Shown: positions 17,315-25,946 of the stretch, in pieces
Layout: every line of letters starts with the position of its first letter
Position numbering within the stretch: position 1 is the stretch's first letter
Made by a program: the position numbers and the translations under genes
Origin: Stappia sp. TSB10P1A
Lineage (GTDB): Bacteria > Pseudomonadota > Alphaproteobacteria > Rhizobiales > Stappiaceae
NCBI RefSeq assembly: GCF_900185725.1
Contig: NZ_FYAU01000029.1
Coordinates: 124,001-188,000, forward strand
Direction of reading: 5' to 3'
Length of the DNA stretch: 64,000 bases
The notes under the pieces: model-generated
Database searches by the model: none
What the model was told of the DNA's origin: nothing
The model's input: only the letters and a program-made list of their open reading frames with translations

Positions 17315-18511
17315 TTACCGCTCCTTGATCGCCACGAGGCGGTTGTAGGCATTCATCAGGAGCGAGGTGACAACACTGATGATGAGATAGACCATCATCA
17401 TCACCGCGATCGCTTCGACCGCTTGCCCCGTCTGGTTCATGACGGTGTTGCCGATGTTGACCAGATCCGGATATCCGATGACGACGGCGATGGAACTGTT
17501 CTTGATCAGGCTGACATATTGACTGGTCAGCGGCGGCACGATCACGCGAAGGGCCTGTGGCAGCACGACATAGCGCAGGATGAAACGCGGACGCAGCGCG
17601 ATGGAGCGGGCAGCCTCGACCTGACCGCGGGGAGTGGCCTGGATGCCGGCTCTGACGATTTCGGCGATGAAGCCCGAGGAATAGAGCGAGATTCCCGCCA
17701 TCAGGGCCACGAATTCCGGGCTGATGGTTGCGCCGCCGGCAAAGTTGAAGCCCTGGCGTTGCGGATAGCTGATGGCGTGGGGGGCGCCGAAGACCAGCCA
17801 GACGAGAAGCGGCAGTCCGGCGATCAGGGCTATGCTTGGCCACAGCATGTCGACATAGCGACCGGTGGCTTCGCGGTGACGCTTGGCCAGATGGCTGGCG
17901 GCGGCGGCCAGAACGATGCCCGTGACCAGTGCGGCCAGCATCCACACATGGGCGGCATGGGCGACCGGCATCACGAAGGTCAGCCCGCGATTGGACAGAA
18001 AGCCCAATCCCCACAGCTCGATGGCCTGGCGCGGAGCGGGCAGGTTGCGGATCACCGCCGCCCAGAAGATCACCTGAAGGATGACCGGGATGTTGCGTAC
18101 GATCTCGACATAGGCTGTGGCGATGCGCTGCAGCAGCCAGTTGGTCGAGACCCGCGCGATGCCGACCGAAAAGCCGATGACGGTGGCAACGACGATGCCC
18201 GCCGCCGAGACGGTCAGCGTGTTTATCAACCCGACCAGCAGAGCTCGGCCATAGGTATCGCGCGAGGAATATGCGATCAGCGTCTCGCCGATCTCGAACT
18301 GCGCGACCTGATCCAGGAAGCCGAACCCGGTGGCGATGTTCTGGCGGCTGAGGTTGGCGATGACGTTCTGGTAGAGGTAGAAGCCCAGAAGCGCCACCGC
18401 CGCTGCCAAAGCGACCTGATAGATCACTGTTCGGAAGCTTTCGCTGTAGAGAATGTCCTTCAGGTTCCGCGCGGGGCGTGCTCCGCTCCGGCCTGGACTG
18501 GCGTCTGTCAT
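17315..18511 (-). CDS. General amino-acid ABC transporter permease (AapQ/BztB-like)
   Basis: Inner-membrane permease of 398 residues. The family opening LGFYLYQNVIANLSRQNI and GFGFL are visible near residues 40–70, and the coupling loop reads EAARSIALRPRFILRYVVLP. The length and split transmembrane layout match AapQ/BztB. It follows the binding-protein gene after an 86-base gap containing a large hairpin. Confidence 0.93.
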   Translation of the reverse strand: MTDASPGRSGARPARNLKDILYSESFRTVIYQVALAAAVALLGFYLYQNVIANLSRQNIATGFGFLDQVAQFEIGETLIAYSSRDTYGRALLVGLINTLTVSAAGIVVATVIGFSVGIARVSTNWLLQRIATAYVEIVRNIPVILQVIFWAAVIRNLPAPRQAIELWGLGFLSNRGLTFVMPVAHAAHVWMLAALVTGIVLAAAASHLAKRHREATGRYVDMLWPSIALIAGLPLLVWLVFGAPHAISYPQRQGFNFAGGATISPEFVALMAGISLYSSGFIAEIVRAGIQATPRGQVEAARSIALRPRFILRYVVLPQALRVIVPPLTSQYVSLIKNSSIAVVIGYPDLVNIGNTVMNQTGQAVEAIAVMMMVYLIISVVTSLLMNAYNRLVAIKER

Positions 18512-18543
18512 GTGTCGTTCCCATCAGGGCAAGGCATGTACAG

Positions 18544-18573
18544 CCTCCGCATCCGGCGAGCCGGCTGCGGAGG
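18544..18573 (-). other. Intercistronic hairpin after the amino-acid binding-protein gene
   Basis: CCTCCGCA at 18544–18551 pairs with TGCGGAGG at 18566–18573, and an inner CCGGC/GCCGG stem extends it. No T-run follows on the minus strand. It lies between the aapJ-like and aapQ-like genes, the same place as the hairpins in the pot-like and dpp-like operons. Confidence 0.6.
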
Positions 18574-18597
18574 ATACGGAAGAGGCGGCCTGCGGGC

Positions 18598-19638
18598 TTA
18601 CTGCATCGGGAAGCCGTAGAGCAGGCCACCTTCGGTCCACAGCGCATTCTGGTCGCGGTCCAGCGCGACGGGGCTGTAGGGGCCGAAGTGACGCATGTAG
18701 ATGTCCTTGTAGTTCCCGACTTGCTTCACGATCGCATAGACCCAGCCATTGTCGACACCGAGCTTGGCGCCGTTGTCGCCGATCACGCCGAGCAATGCCT
18801 GGACGTCGGGGTCTTCCGAATTCTTCATCTCGTCGACATTGTCCTGGCTCACGCCCAGTTCTTCTGCGTTGAAGGTGGCGTAGGTGACCCACTTCACCAG
18901 GTCATACCAATTGTCGTCGCCCTGGCGGACGGCCATTGCCAGCGGTTCCTTGGAATAGATGCCGGGCAGCATGATATGTGCGGAAGGGTCTTCGGTGTCG
19001 AAGGCGCGCACGCCAGGCAGGGCCGCCTTGTCCTTGGTCAGCGCGTCACAACGGCCCGTGACATAGGCATCGACCAACTGCTTGTTGTTCTCGATCACGA
19101 CGGGCGTGTAGGTGAGGCCGCGGGCAGCGAAGATCTGGGCAACGTTGCGTTCGGTGGTGGAGCCGGGCGCCATGCAGATCGCCGCGCCATCCAGATCCTC
19201 GATCTTGGCGATGCCGTCGTCCTTGCGAACCAGAAAACCGGTACCGGTATAGAAGACCGGCGGGGCGAAGTTCAGTCCCAGTGCCGTGTCACGGCTGAGG
19301 GTCGCGGTCACGTTGCGGGCCAGCACGTCGACCTCGCCGGACTGGATGGCGGGAAAGCGCTGCTGGGAGGATAGCGCGACGAAGCGGACCTTGGATGCAT
19401 CGCCAAAGACCGCGGCAGCGATGGCGTGGCAGAAGTCGACCTCGAACCCGCTCCATTTGCCCAGACTGTCCGGGGCCGCAAAGCCATGACGAGCCGGGTG
19501 GACGCCGCACAGCACTTCGCCCCGCGCCTTGACCGCCGCCAGCGTATCGCCCGAACCGGCCCGAGCCATCGGAGCCCCCGCGACGCCGAGCATGAGGCTA
19601 GCCATGATGGAAAGCCCGACAACCTTTGTCTTGATCAT
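18598..19638 (-). CDS. Amino-acid ABC transporter substrate-binding protein (AapJ/BztA-like)
   Basis: Periplasmic binding protein of 346 residues with a signal peptide (about 1–27, ending MARAGSGD). The mature part starts TLAAVKARGEVLCGVH and contains GFEVDFCHAIAAAVFGD, typical of family 3 solute-binding proteins of the AapJ/BztA group. It is the first gene of the minus-strand transporter operon and diverges from the metC-like gene. A TGTATACA site lies in the shared promoter region. Being next to MmgE/PrpD genes, it may bind an unusual amino acid rather than general ones. Confidence 0.92.
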   Translation of the reverse strand: MIKTKVVGLSIMASLMLGVAGAPMARAGSGDTLAAVKARGEVLCGVHPARHGFAAPDSLGKWSGFEVDFCHAIAAAVFGDASKVRFVALSSQQRFPAIQSGEVDVLARNVTATLSRDTALGLNFAPPVFYTGTGFLVRKDDGIAKIEDLDGAAICMAPGSTTERNVAQIFAARGLTYTPVVIENNKQLVDAYVTGRCDALTKDKAALPGVRAFDTEDPSAHIMLPGIYSKEPLAMAVRQGDDNWYDLVKWVTYATFNAEELGVSQDNVDEMKNSEDPDVQALLGVIGDNGAKLGVDNGWVYAIVKQVGNYKDIYMRHFGPYSPVALDRDQNALWTEGGLLYGFPMQ

Positions 19639-19705
19639 CTCATTCCCTCTCTGTTGGGGGGCATTGCGGTCTTGCTTGGCATCCGATTGACGCCCCCAGG
19701 ATCAT

Positions 19706-19713
19706 TGTATACA
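19706..19713. promoter_or_regulatory. TGTATACA palindrome, candidate GntR (FCD) operator, site 1
   Basis: A perfect 8-base palindrome in an AT-rich patch between the divergent aapJ-like and metC-like genes. An identical copy lies just before the GntR gene at 20993. FadR/FCD-type GntR proteins commonly bind GTATAC-centred palindromes, so this is a likely shared operator for the two divergent transcripts. Confidence 0.6.
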
Positions 19714-19763
19714 TATGTTTTCATCGGTATTCAATAGGGAGCACCTCGCAGGAGGGCGCGAAA

Positions 19764-20930
19764 ATGGACACAGAGAATCTGGGATATGACACGATCTTGG
19801 CCCATGCCGGCCGCTCGCCCGCCCTCCATTCCGGCGCCGTGAACACGCCGGTCTATCGCGCTTCGACCATCCTCTTTCCGAATCTGGCGGCGCTGGAGGC
19901 GAAAGAGGGAGCCAAGCTGCGCTATGGGCGCCGGGGCACACCCACGACCCACGCGCTTGAGGATGCGATCTGCGCCCTCGAGATGGGCGACAGAGCACTG
20001 GTTGCACCCTCGGGCGTCAATGCGATCAGCGTCGTTCTGATGAGTTATGCCGAGCCCGGTGCCCATTTCCTGATGACCGACAGCGCCTATGGGCCTGCCC
20101 GCAAGTTCTGCGAGTTCACGCTAAGGAAATTCGGCGTCGAGACGACGTATTATGACCCGACCATCGGCGCGGATATCGAAAGCTTGATCCGTCCGCAGAC
20201 CAAGCTGATCTGGATGGAATCGCCCGGATCGCAGACCTTCGAAATTCAGGATGTGACGGCCATATGCCAGGCGGCTCGACGGCACGATGTGGTTACCGCC
20301 ATCGACAACACCTGGAGCGGCGGTTATTTTTGCCGGCCGCTGACGCAGGGCGCCGACATTTCCGTTCAGGCCGGCACGAAATACATCTCGGGTCATTCAG
20401 ACCTGATGCTTGGCACCGTGGCCTGTCGGGCTGAGCAGTATGAGCGTCTCCGCGAAACCTATCTGCGCTTCGGCGTCTGTGTTGGAGGAGACGATGCCTT
20501 CCTCGCCCTGCGTGGCTTGCGGACATTGGCTGTGCGCATGGCTCATCATCACGCCAGCGGCCTGAAAGTCGCGCAATGGTTGTCGCAGCAAGAGGAAGTG
20601 CTTCGGGTGATGCATCCAGCCCTGCCTGGCGATCCCGGACATGAGCTGTGGAAGCGGCACTTCTCCGGCGCTTCGGGGCTGTTTGGCTTCGTGATGCGCT
20701 CTGCTGATCGGCCTGCGCTCGGGCGGATGTTCGACGGACTGACCTTGTTTGGCATGGGATCCAGTTGGGGCGGCTTCGAAAGCTTGCTGGTGCCGTCCAA
20801 CCCGTCCGTCTATCGCAGCGCCACGACCTGGTCTCCCGGCGGGCAGACCGTGCGCATTCATGTCGGCCTCGAGGATCCGGAGGATCTGATCAATGAGCTG
20901 CGTCGCGGTTTTGACCGTCTGAGGCAATAG
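19764..20930 (+). CDS. Cystathionine beta-lyase family PLP enzyme (MetC-like)
   Basis: Cys/Met-metabolism PLP enzyme of 388 residues, the usual length. The cofactor lysine is in QAGTKYISGHSDLMLG near residue 211. YGRRGTPTTHALEDAI and the MetC hallmark ESPGSQTFEIQDV are present. Family members cleave C–S or related bonds by beta-elimination, releasing pyruvate and ammonia. The gene is not with methionine genes: it diverges from an amino-acid transporter and precedes a GntR regulator, so it may act on an imported S-substituted or otherwise beta-substituted amino acid rather than cystathionine. Confidence 0.9.
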   Translation: MDTENLGYDTILAHAGRSPALHSGAVNTPVYRASTILFPNLAALEAKEGAKLRYGRRGTPTTHALEDAICALEMGDRALVAPSGVNAISVVLMSYAEPGAHFLMTDSAYGPARKFCEFTLRKFGVETTYYDPTIGADIESLIRPQTKLIWMESPGSQTFEIQDVTAICQAARRHDVVTAIDNTWSGGYFCRPLTQGADISVQAGTKYISGHSDLMLGTVACRAEQYERLRETYLRFGVCVGGDDAFLALRGLRTLAVRMAHHHASGLKVAQWLSQQEEVLRVMHPALPGDPGHELWKRHFSGASGLFGFVMRSADRPALGRMFDGLTLFGMGSSWGGFESLLVPSNPSVYRSATTWSPGGQTVRIHVGLEDPEDLINELRRGFDRLRQ

Positions 20931-20992
20931 CTGTCCGCGATCTTCGGCCGGGAGGCTGTGTGCCAACGTTCTGGCCTCGCAGAGGAAACATT

Positions 20993-21000
20993 TGTATACA
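20993..21000. promoter_or_regulatory. TGTATACA palindrome, candidate GntR (FCD) operator, site 2
   Basis: Second exact copy of the 8-base palindrome, 63 bases after the metC-like stop and 65 bases before the chosen GntR start. Its position fits autoregulation of the regulator. The flanking bases are also AT-rich (CATT before it). Confidence 0.6.
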
Positions 21001-21064
21001 GAAGGGAGTTGATTTCGCCCGCTCCGATCGGGCCAGAACTGCCGGGAAAGGCCGAGCCAAACGT

Positions 21065-21721
21065 ATGACGCAGGTGTCCAAGTCCACGCTGATCCGACGC
21101 AGTCCCCTGGATCACCTCATGGATCTGATCGAGGCAGGCGAATTGCAGCCCGGCAGCCGCCTGACCGAAACCGAATTGGCCCAGAGACTGGGCATCAGCC
21201 GAACGCCAGTGCGCGAAGCGCTGCACCGGCTGCATGCAATGGGTCTTGCGGAGCACGGCCCTCAGCGCGGTCTGATCATAGCCCATCTGAGCTATGATCA
21301 GATCCGCCAGTTGTTCGCGGTGCGTGAAGGACTGGAAGGGATGGCGACCCGCCTTGCGGCTGAGCACGCCTCCCGGGCCGAGGTCAATCTGTTGCGCGAC
21401 ATGGTGGCGGGGGATCGCGAACTTAGGGATCCGCTCAAGCTTCTGGAGCGCAACAAGCTGCTGCACCGGCAGATTGTCCAGGCCTCGCACAACAAGTTCA
21501 TGATCGAGGCGCTCGGCAACCTCCGGGTTCATCTCAGCCTTCTGCCCGGCTCCACCTATACAACGGGCGGACGCATCGATGAGGCTCAGGCAGAACACGA
21601 GGAAATCGTGGAGGCCATCGCCGCCGGCGATGGAGACCGGGCCGAGCAGGCTGCGCGCAAGCACATTCTGTCCGGTTTTCAGATCCGGCTGAAAATGATG
21701 GCGGAGCACGGCTTCAACTGA
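21065..21721 (+). CDS. GntR-family regulator with FCD domain
   Basis: Regulator of 218 residues. The winged helix is at about 12–75 (ETELAQRLGISRTPVREAL) and the all-helical FCD ligand domain at about 85–210, with the family segment HRQIVQASHNKFM. ATG at 21065 was chosen over a GTG at 20960, because the latter's extra 35 residues would cover the TGTATACA site and look non-coding. It is the last gene of the transporter–MmgE/PrpD–metC block and probably its repressor, released by a small acid or amino acid. Confidence 0.9.
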   Translation: MTQVSKSTLIRRSPLDHLMDLIEAGELQPGSRLTETELAQRLGISRTPVREALHRLHAMGLAEHGPQRGLIIAHLSYDQIRQLFAVREGLEGMATRLAAEHASRAEVNLLRDMVAGDRELRDPLKLLERNKLLHRQIVQASHNKFMIEALGNLRVHLSLLPGSTYTTGGRIDEAQAEHEEIVEAIAAGDGDRAEQAARKHILSGFQIRLKMMAEHGFN

Positions 21722-21778
21722 GCCGGCTACGATGGGGTTTAAGGGGCGCGCGAAATTGACCAGCCCGCCCCGCTGGGG

Positions 21779-22696
21779 TCAGGCGCCAGCAAGCCGTGTC
21801 AGCGCCGCGCCGAGGTTCCCGTCGACTTCACCGAGCAGACGTGCAGCCATGTCCGGAGTGGCTCCGGCAGCCACCAGTACCGCGCGCTTGATGTCATAGC
21901 CGGTCGCATCGAGCGCGGCCTGTGCCGCGTCATCATCGCATCCGGCGATGTCGGAAACGATCGTCACGGCACGGACGCGCAACTTGGCATTGGTCGCGCG
22001 CATGTCGACCATGTAGCCCTTGTAGACGCGGCCAAGACGCACCATCAGCCCGGTCGAGAAGGTGTTGAGCGCGATCTTCTGGCTGGTGCCGGCGGTCAAC
22101 CGGGTGGACCCGGCCAGGATCTCCGGTCCGGTATCGAGCAGGACGGGGCAGTCGACCATCGACAGCAGCGGCGCCCCCGGATTGTTGGCAAGGCCGATGG
22201 TCGTGGCAGCGCGCTCCCGCGCGGTTTCCATGGCCTGAAGGACGTAAGGGGTGGTTCCGCTCGCCGCCAGACCGACGACCACATCGTTGGCGCTGACATC
22301 GAGCGCGTTCAGCGCCGCGCGCGCGGAAGCGCCGTCATCTTCGGCCCCTTCCTGGGCTTCGTAGAAACTCTGCGCGCCCCCGGCCAGAAGCACCTCCAGA
22401 CGTTCGTCGGGCCAGTTGAAGGTCGGCTTCAGCTCGACCGCATCGAGCAGGGCGATTCGCCCGGACGTTCCCGCACCACAGTAAATCAGCCGCGACCCGG
22501 ACCGGCGCATCACCGACGCGGCCATGGCGATTGCCCGGTCGATCTGCGTCTGCGCGGCGCGCAGCGCCGCGAGCGCTGTGCCCTGGCTCTCGATGAGAGC
22601 GGTCGTCATCGCCTCGCCATCCAGTTGGTCGAGTGGTGCGGCATGCCGTCCCACCGTCTCCGTCCGCGGCCGTGCGCCCAATCCGCCTTGCCTCAT
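21779..22696 (-). CDS. murQ: N-acetylmuramic acid 6-phosphate etherase
   Basis: Lyase of 305 residues that cleaves MurNAc-6-phosphate to GlcNAc-6-phosphate and D-lactate in cell-wall recycling. A SIS fold covers most of the protein. YCGAGTSGRIALLDAVEL is the phosphosugar loop, QEGAEDD carries the catalytic Glu region, and TAGTSQKIALN is typical of MurQ. ATG at 22696 follows AGGGAGCACG. It is convergent with the GntR (FCD) gene and diverges from murA. Its product feeds the NagA and SIS enzymes encoded nearby. Confidence 0.93.
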   Translation of the reverse strand: MRQGGLGARPRTETVGRHAAPLDQLDGEAMTTALIESQGTALAALRAAQTQIDRAIAMAASVMRRSGSRLIYCGAGTSGRIALLDAVELKPTFNWPDERLEVLLAGGAQSFYEAQEGAEDDGASARAALNALDVSANDVVVGLAASGTTPYVLQAMETARERAATTIGLANNPGAPLLSMVDCPVLLDTGPEILAGSTRLTAGTSQKIALNTFSTGLMVRLGRVYKGYMVDMRATNAKLRVRAVTIVSDIAGCDDDAAQAALDATGYDIKRAVLVAAGATPDMAARLLGEVDGNLGAALTRLAGA

Positions 22697-22913
22697 TTCG
22701 TGCTCCCTGGCCTGGCTCTTTCGATCGAAAATACAAAAATACCAAAATGCTACCACTTAGCTATGACATTCATCGGCGAGACCGGATCAATTCACGGCCT
22801 ATAAATCGGTTCGCCGCGCTCTGTTGGCCGAGGCCGGCCTTGTGGAATGGTTTGAAGTGGACGATAATTGGATTTATATCACCGTCCGTCTCGGGCAAGC
22901 AACGGAGTTGGTT
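22697..22913. promoter_or_regulatory. AT-rich divergent promoter region of murQ and murA
   Basis: The murQ–murA gap contains an AT-rich run (about 22728–22765). Read on the minus strand it holds two TGGTA direct repeats exactly 11 bases apart, one helical turn. Such TGGTA half-sites resemble targets of HutC/UTRA-type GntR proteins such as the one encoded at 25170. No clear inverted repeat is present, so operator assignment is tentative. The murA frame stays open upstream to 22767. Confidence 0.35.
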
Positions 22914-24173
22914 TTGGACAGGCTGATTATCCGCGGCGGGCGCCCCTTTTCCGGCTCGGTGCAGGTTGCCGGGGCCAAGAACGCGGCGCTTCCGGTGCTG
23001 GCCGCCTCTCTGCTGGTGGGAGGCCGCGTGTCGCTGTCCAACGTCCCGGCTGTCACCGACGTCGGCTCCATGCTGGATCTGCTTCGCATGCTGGGCGCGG
23101 ACGTGACTGAGGCCGAAAATGGCCGGCTTTCGTTGTCCTCGGCGGCGGTGGCCGGATCCGAGGCAACCTACGATATCGTTCGCCGCATGCGGGCATCGTT
23201 TCTTGTCCTCGCCCCCCTTGTCGGCAGGCTCGGGCGAGCCCGCATTTCGCGGCCCGGCGGCTGCACCATCGGCACGCGCCCGGTCGATCTGCATCTGCAG
23301 GCGCTCAAGACCCTCGGGGCGGACATCAGCCAGGACGGCGGCGTGATCGAGGTCGCGGCGCCCGGTGGTCTCTCCGGCGCGCGCGTGGTGTTTCCGACGC
23401 CCTCGGTCGGCGCGACCCATACAGCGATGATGGCGGCGGCGGCGGCGCGCGGGGAAACGGAGATCGTCAATGCCGCGCGCGAACCCGAAGTCGCTGATCT
23501 CGCCGCGTTCCTGACGGCGGCTGGCGCGACCGTGGAAGGGGCCGGAACCCACCGCATTCTGGTGCAAGGGGCGCAGAGCTGGCGTCCCGTCGCGCATACG
23601 ATCCTGCCCGACCGGATCGAGGCGGCAAGCTATATGATCGCCGCCGGCATGACGGGCGGGCGGGTGGAGGTCATGGGCGGGCGGCTAGAACATCTCGGCG
23701 CCGCCTGCCAGGCGCTTGAGGAAGCCGGCATCCGGATCTTCCCGAGCGACCGCGGCTTGATCGCGGAACGGGACGGGCCGCTGAGAAGCGTCGACGTGAC
23801 GACAGAGGCATTTCCGGGGTTTCCGACGGACCTGCAGGCCCAGTTCATGGCGATGATGTGCCTTGCCGATGGGGTATCCGTCATCCGCGAGAGAATCTTC
23901 GAAGCCCGGTTCATGCATGTGCCGGAGTTGCAGCGGATGGGGGCAGACATCCGGCAATCGGGATCGATGGCGACCGTGCGCGGCGTCAAGGCGCTGCATG
24001 GCGCGCAGGTCATGGCAACCGACCTGCGCGCCTCCATGTCGCTGGTGCTTGCCGGGCTTGTCGCCGAGGGAGAGACGATCGTCCATCGGGTCTATCACCT
24101 CGACCGGGGTTACGAGGACATCGACGGCAAGCTCACGCGCTGCGGGGCCAGCATCGAGCGGGTTCGCGGATGA
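22914..24173 (+). CDS. murA: UDP-N-acetylglucosamine 1-carboxyvinyltransferase
   Basis: Enolpyruvyl transferase of 419 residues, the same length as E. coli MurA. It would add enolpyruvate from PEP to UDP-GlcNAc. The start is taken as TTG at 22914 because ACGGAG lies six bases upstream and MDRLIIRGG aligns with the usual MDxxxIxGG; an open TTG at 22824 would add 30 residues. K22/N23 (GAKNAALP) and the fosfomycin-target Cys117 (RPGGCTIGTRPVD) are present. The usual SVGATEN reads SVGATHT here. Its operon with amino-sugar catabolic genes, rather than cell-division genes, suggests a second, recycling-linked copy. Confidence 0.9.
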   Translation: MDRLIIRGGRPFSGSVQVAGAKNAALPVLAASLLVGGRVSLSNVPAVTDVGSMLDLLRMLGADVTEAENGRLSLSSAAVAGSEATYDIVRRMRASFLVLAPLVGRLGRARISRPGGCTIGTRPVDLHLQALKTLGADISQDGGVIEVAAPGGLSGARVVFPTPSVGATHTAMMAAAAARGETEIVNAAREPEVADLAAFLTAAGATVEGAGTHRILVQGAQSWRPVAHTILPDRIEAASYMIAAGMTGGRVEVMGGRLEHLGAACQALEEAGIRIFPSDRGLIAERDGPLRSVDVTTEAFPGFPTDLQAQFMAMMCLADGVSVIRERIFEARFMHVPELQRMGADIRQSGSMATVRGVKALHGAQVMATDLRASMSLVLAGLVAEGETIVHRVYHLDRGYEDIDGKLTRCGASIERVRG

Positions 24174-25078
24174 GCGCGATCCCAGGCCCGCAGGGGGCGG
24201 AGGTGCCGCTCTTTCTCGCTGTCGACGGCGGCGGCACTGGGTGCCGGGCGCGGATCGAGACGGGCGACGGGCGGGTTCTCGGGCGCGGTCTTGCCGGACC
24301 TGCGGCGACGCGCTTCGGCATCGATGCGACCTGGGCCGCGATTTCGCTCGCGGTAGCCAATGCGCTCGCGGAAGCCGGCATTGCCGATGCGCGCAGTGTT
24401 CCGATCCGGGCGGGCATCGGCGTTGCGGGACTGTCGCGGTCCGGCGCGCTAGCCGCGCTGGAGGCCATGCCGCACGATTTTCGCAGCATCGCTTTCGCAA
24501 GCGATGGCGTCATTGCCTGCCTCGGCGCACACAATGGCGGGGACGGGGGGATTGTCATCGTCGGCACCGGCAGTTGCGGCATCGCGCGGATCGGCAACCG
24601 GTCGATCAAGGTCGGGGGATACGGCTTTCCGATTTCCGACGAAGGGTCGGGAGCCTATCTCGGCCTGCGTGCCTTGCGGCTGGCGATGCTGTGCCATGAC
24701 GGGCGGGCAGAGCGCACCGCGCTGCTCGGCGAGTTGCTCGATCATTTCGCGGGAGACCCCGCCAGGGTGGTCGAATGGATGGATGGGGCGACGGCGACGG
24801 ATTATGCCCGTTTCGCGCCGATGGTGGTCCGACACGTGGACGACGGAGACCCGGCCGCGCGGCGGATCATGCAGGACGCGGCGGCCAAGATCGATGGCAT
24901 CTGCCGTGCGCTGATCGAGCACGGCGCTCCGCGACTGTCGCTGCTCGGCGGGCTCGGCAGTGTCATGGAAACCTGGCTCGCGCCGGACCTGCGGCGCAGG
25001 CTGGCGCCGCCGCGAGGTGATGCGCTCGACGGCGCGGCGATCCTCGCCGGCCGTCCGCCGCTGGATGACATGGCATGA
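24170..25078 (+). CDS. BadF/BadG-type N-acetylglucosamine (amino-sugar) kinase
   Basis: ASKHA-fold kinase of 302 residues overlapping the murA stop (ATGA). The phosphate-1 loop is AVDGGGTGCRARI near residue 16, the phosphate-2/adenosine region is VGTGSCGIAR, and the sugar-side motif is GYGFPISDEGSGAYLG near 150. This is the NagK/GspK-type amino-sugar kinase of the BadF family, which phosphorylates GlcNAc or GlcN (some members also MurNAc). With NagA and a SIS enzyme downstream, GlcNAc is the likeliest substrate. Confidence 0.88.
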   Translation: MSAIPGPQGAEVPLFLAVDGGGTGCRARIETGDGRVLGRGLAGPAATRFGIDATWAAISLAVANALAEAGIADARSVPIRAGIGVAGLSRSGALAALEAMPHDFRSIAFASDGVIACLGAHNGGDGGIVIVGTGSCGIARIGNRSIKVGGYGFPISDEGSGAYLGLRALRLAMLCHDGRAERTALLGELLDHFAGDPARVVEWMDGATATDYARFAPMVVRHVDDGDPAARRIMQDAAAKIDGICRALIEHGAPRLSLLGGLGSVMETWLAPDLRRRLAPPRGDALDGAAILAGRPPLDDMA

Positions 25079-25169
25079 GGCCGGGTGCAAGGCCCGTTCC
25101 GGGCGATGACCGCGAGACATGTCGGGCCTGCGGGTGTGCATGATGTCCGCAAGAAAGGAAAAAACACGG

Positions 25170-25937
25170 ATGAACAAAGCCGAGCGTCTTTTTCTCAACG
25201 CGCTTCCGATCGACGAGACCAATCCGACGCCGCGCTATATCCAGCTCGCCAGTCACCTGCGCGATGCGATCCGCGACTCGACGCTGAAACCCGGCGACGC
25301 CCTTCCGCCGGAGCGGGCGATCGTAAGCGCCACCAACCTGTCGCGGGTGACGATCCGAAAGGCGCTCGACGTGCTGGTGCGCGAGGGGCTGCTGCGCCAG
25401 CGACACGGCTCGGGCACCTATGTCAGCGACCGGCCCGAGCGCATCGAACAGTCGCTCGGCGTGCTGACCGGCTTCAGCGCCGACATGACGTCGCTCGGAC
25501 ACATCCCGTCGGTGAAATGGCTGCAGCGTGCCTATGCCATGCCGACCCCGACAGAGGCGATGATGCTCGGGCTTTCTCCTGGCGAGCAGGTGCTCAAGCT
25601 GCACCGATTGCGGCTTGCCGACGGCCAGCCGCTGGCCGTCGAACTCGCTGTCGTGCCCGCCAGTCTGCTGCCCAATCTCGAAACGCTTGGCAATTCGCTC
25701 TATGAGGCGCTTTCCAATGTTGGGGCGCTGCCTGAAAAGGCGTTGCAGCGAATGCGTGCAAGCCGTCTGCCTGCCTTCGAGGCCGAATTGCTCGAAGCCG
25801 AGGAGGGGGAAACGGTGCTCTATATCGAGCGGCTTTCGCGGCTTGCTTCGGGCCGGCCTGTCGAGTTCACGCGCTCGTACTACCGGGGCGACAAGTACGA
25901 TTTCGTCGTCGAACTGACCCTCCCGAAGAAGCTCTAG
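25170..25937 (+). CDS. GntR-family regulator with UTRA domain (NagR/HutC-like)
   Basis: Regulator of 255 residues: winged helix at about 20–85 (ERAIVSATNLSRVTIRKALD) and UTRA effector domain at about 105–250 (YIERLSRLASGRPVEFTRS is characteristic). UTRA regulators of amino-sugar genes respond to GlcN-6-P or GlcNAc-6-P. ATG at 25170 follows AGAAAGGA and gives MNKAERLFLNALP; the 17 extra residues of the longer frame are not needed. It sits within the murA–nagK–SIS–nagA operon, so autoregulation is likely. Confidence 0.9.
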   Translation: MNKAERLFLNALPIDETNPTPRYIQLASHLRDAIRDSTLKPGDALPPERAIVSATNLSRVTIRKALDVLVREGLLRQRHGSGTYVSDRPERIEQSLGVLTGFSADMTSLGHIPSVKWLQRAYAMPTPTEAMMLGLSPGEQVLKLHRLRLADGQPLAVELAVVPASLLPNLETLGNSLYEALSNVGALPEKALQRMRASRLPAFEAELLEAEEGETVLYIERLSRLASGRPVEFTRSYYRGDKYDFVVELTLPKKL

Positions 25938-25946
25938 GAGCCGATC

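Noticed and set aside
10623-21721. Genomic island or transposon carrying the MmgE/PrpD block
   Set aside because: No integrase, transposase, tRNA target, flanking repeats or clear base-composition boundary was visible, so mobility cannot be claimed.
21758-21780. GACCAGC/GCTGGGGTC repeat between the convergent GntR and murQ genes as a terminator
   Set aside because: The stem needs a bulge, is short and has no T-run, so it was not annotated as a terminator.
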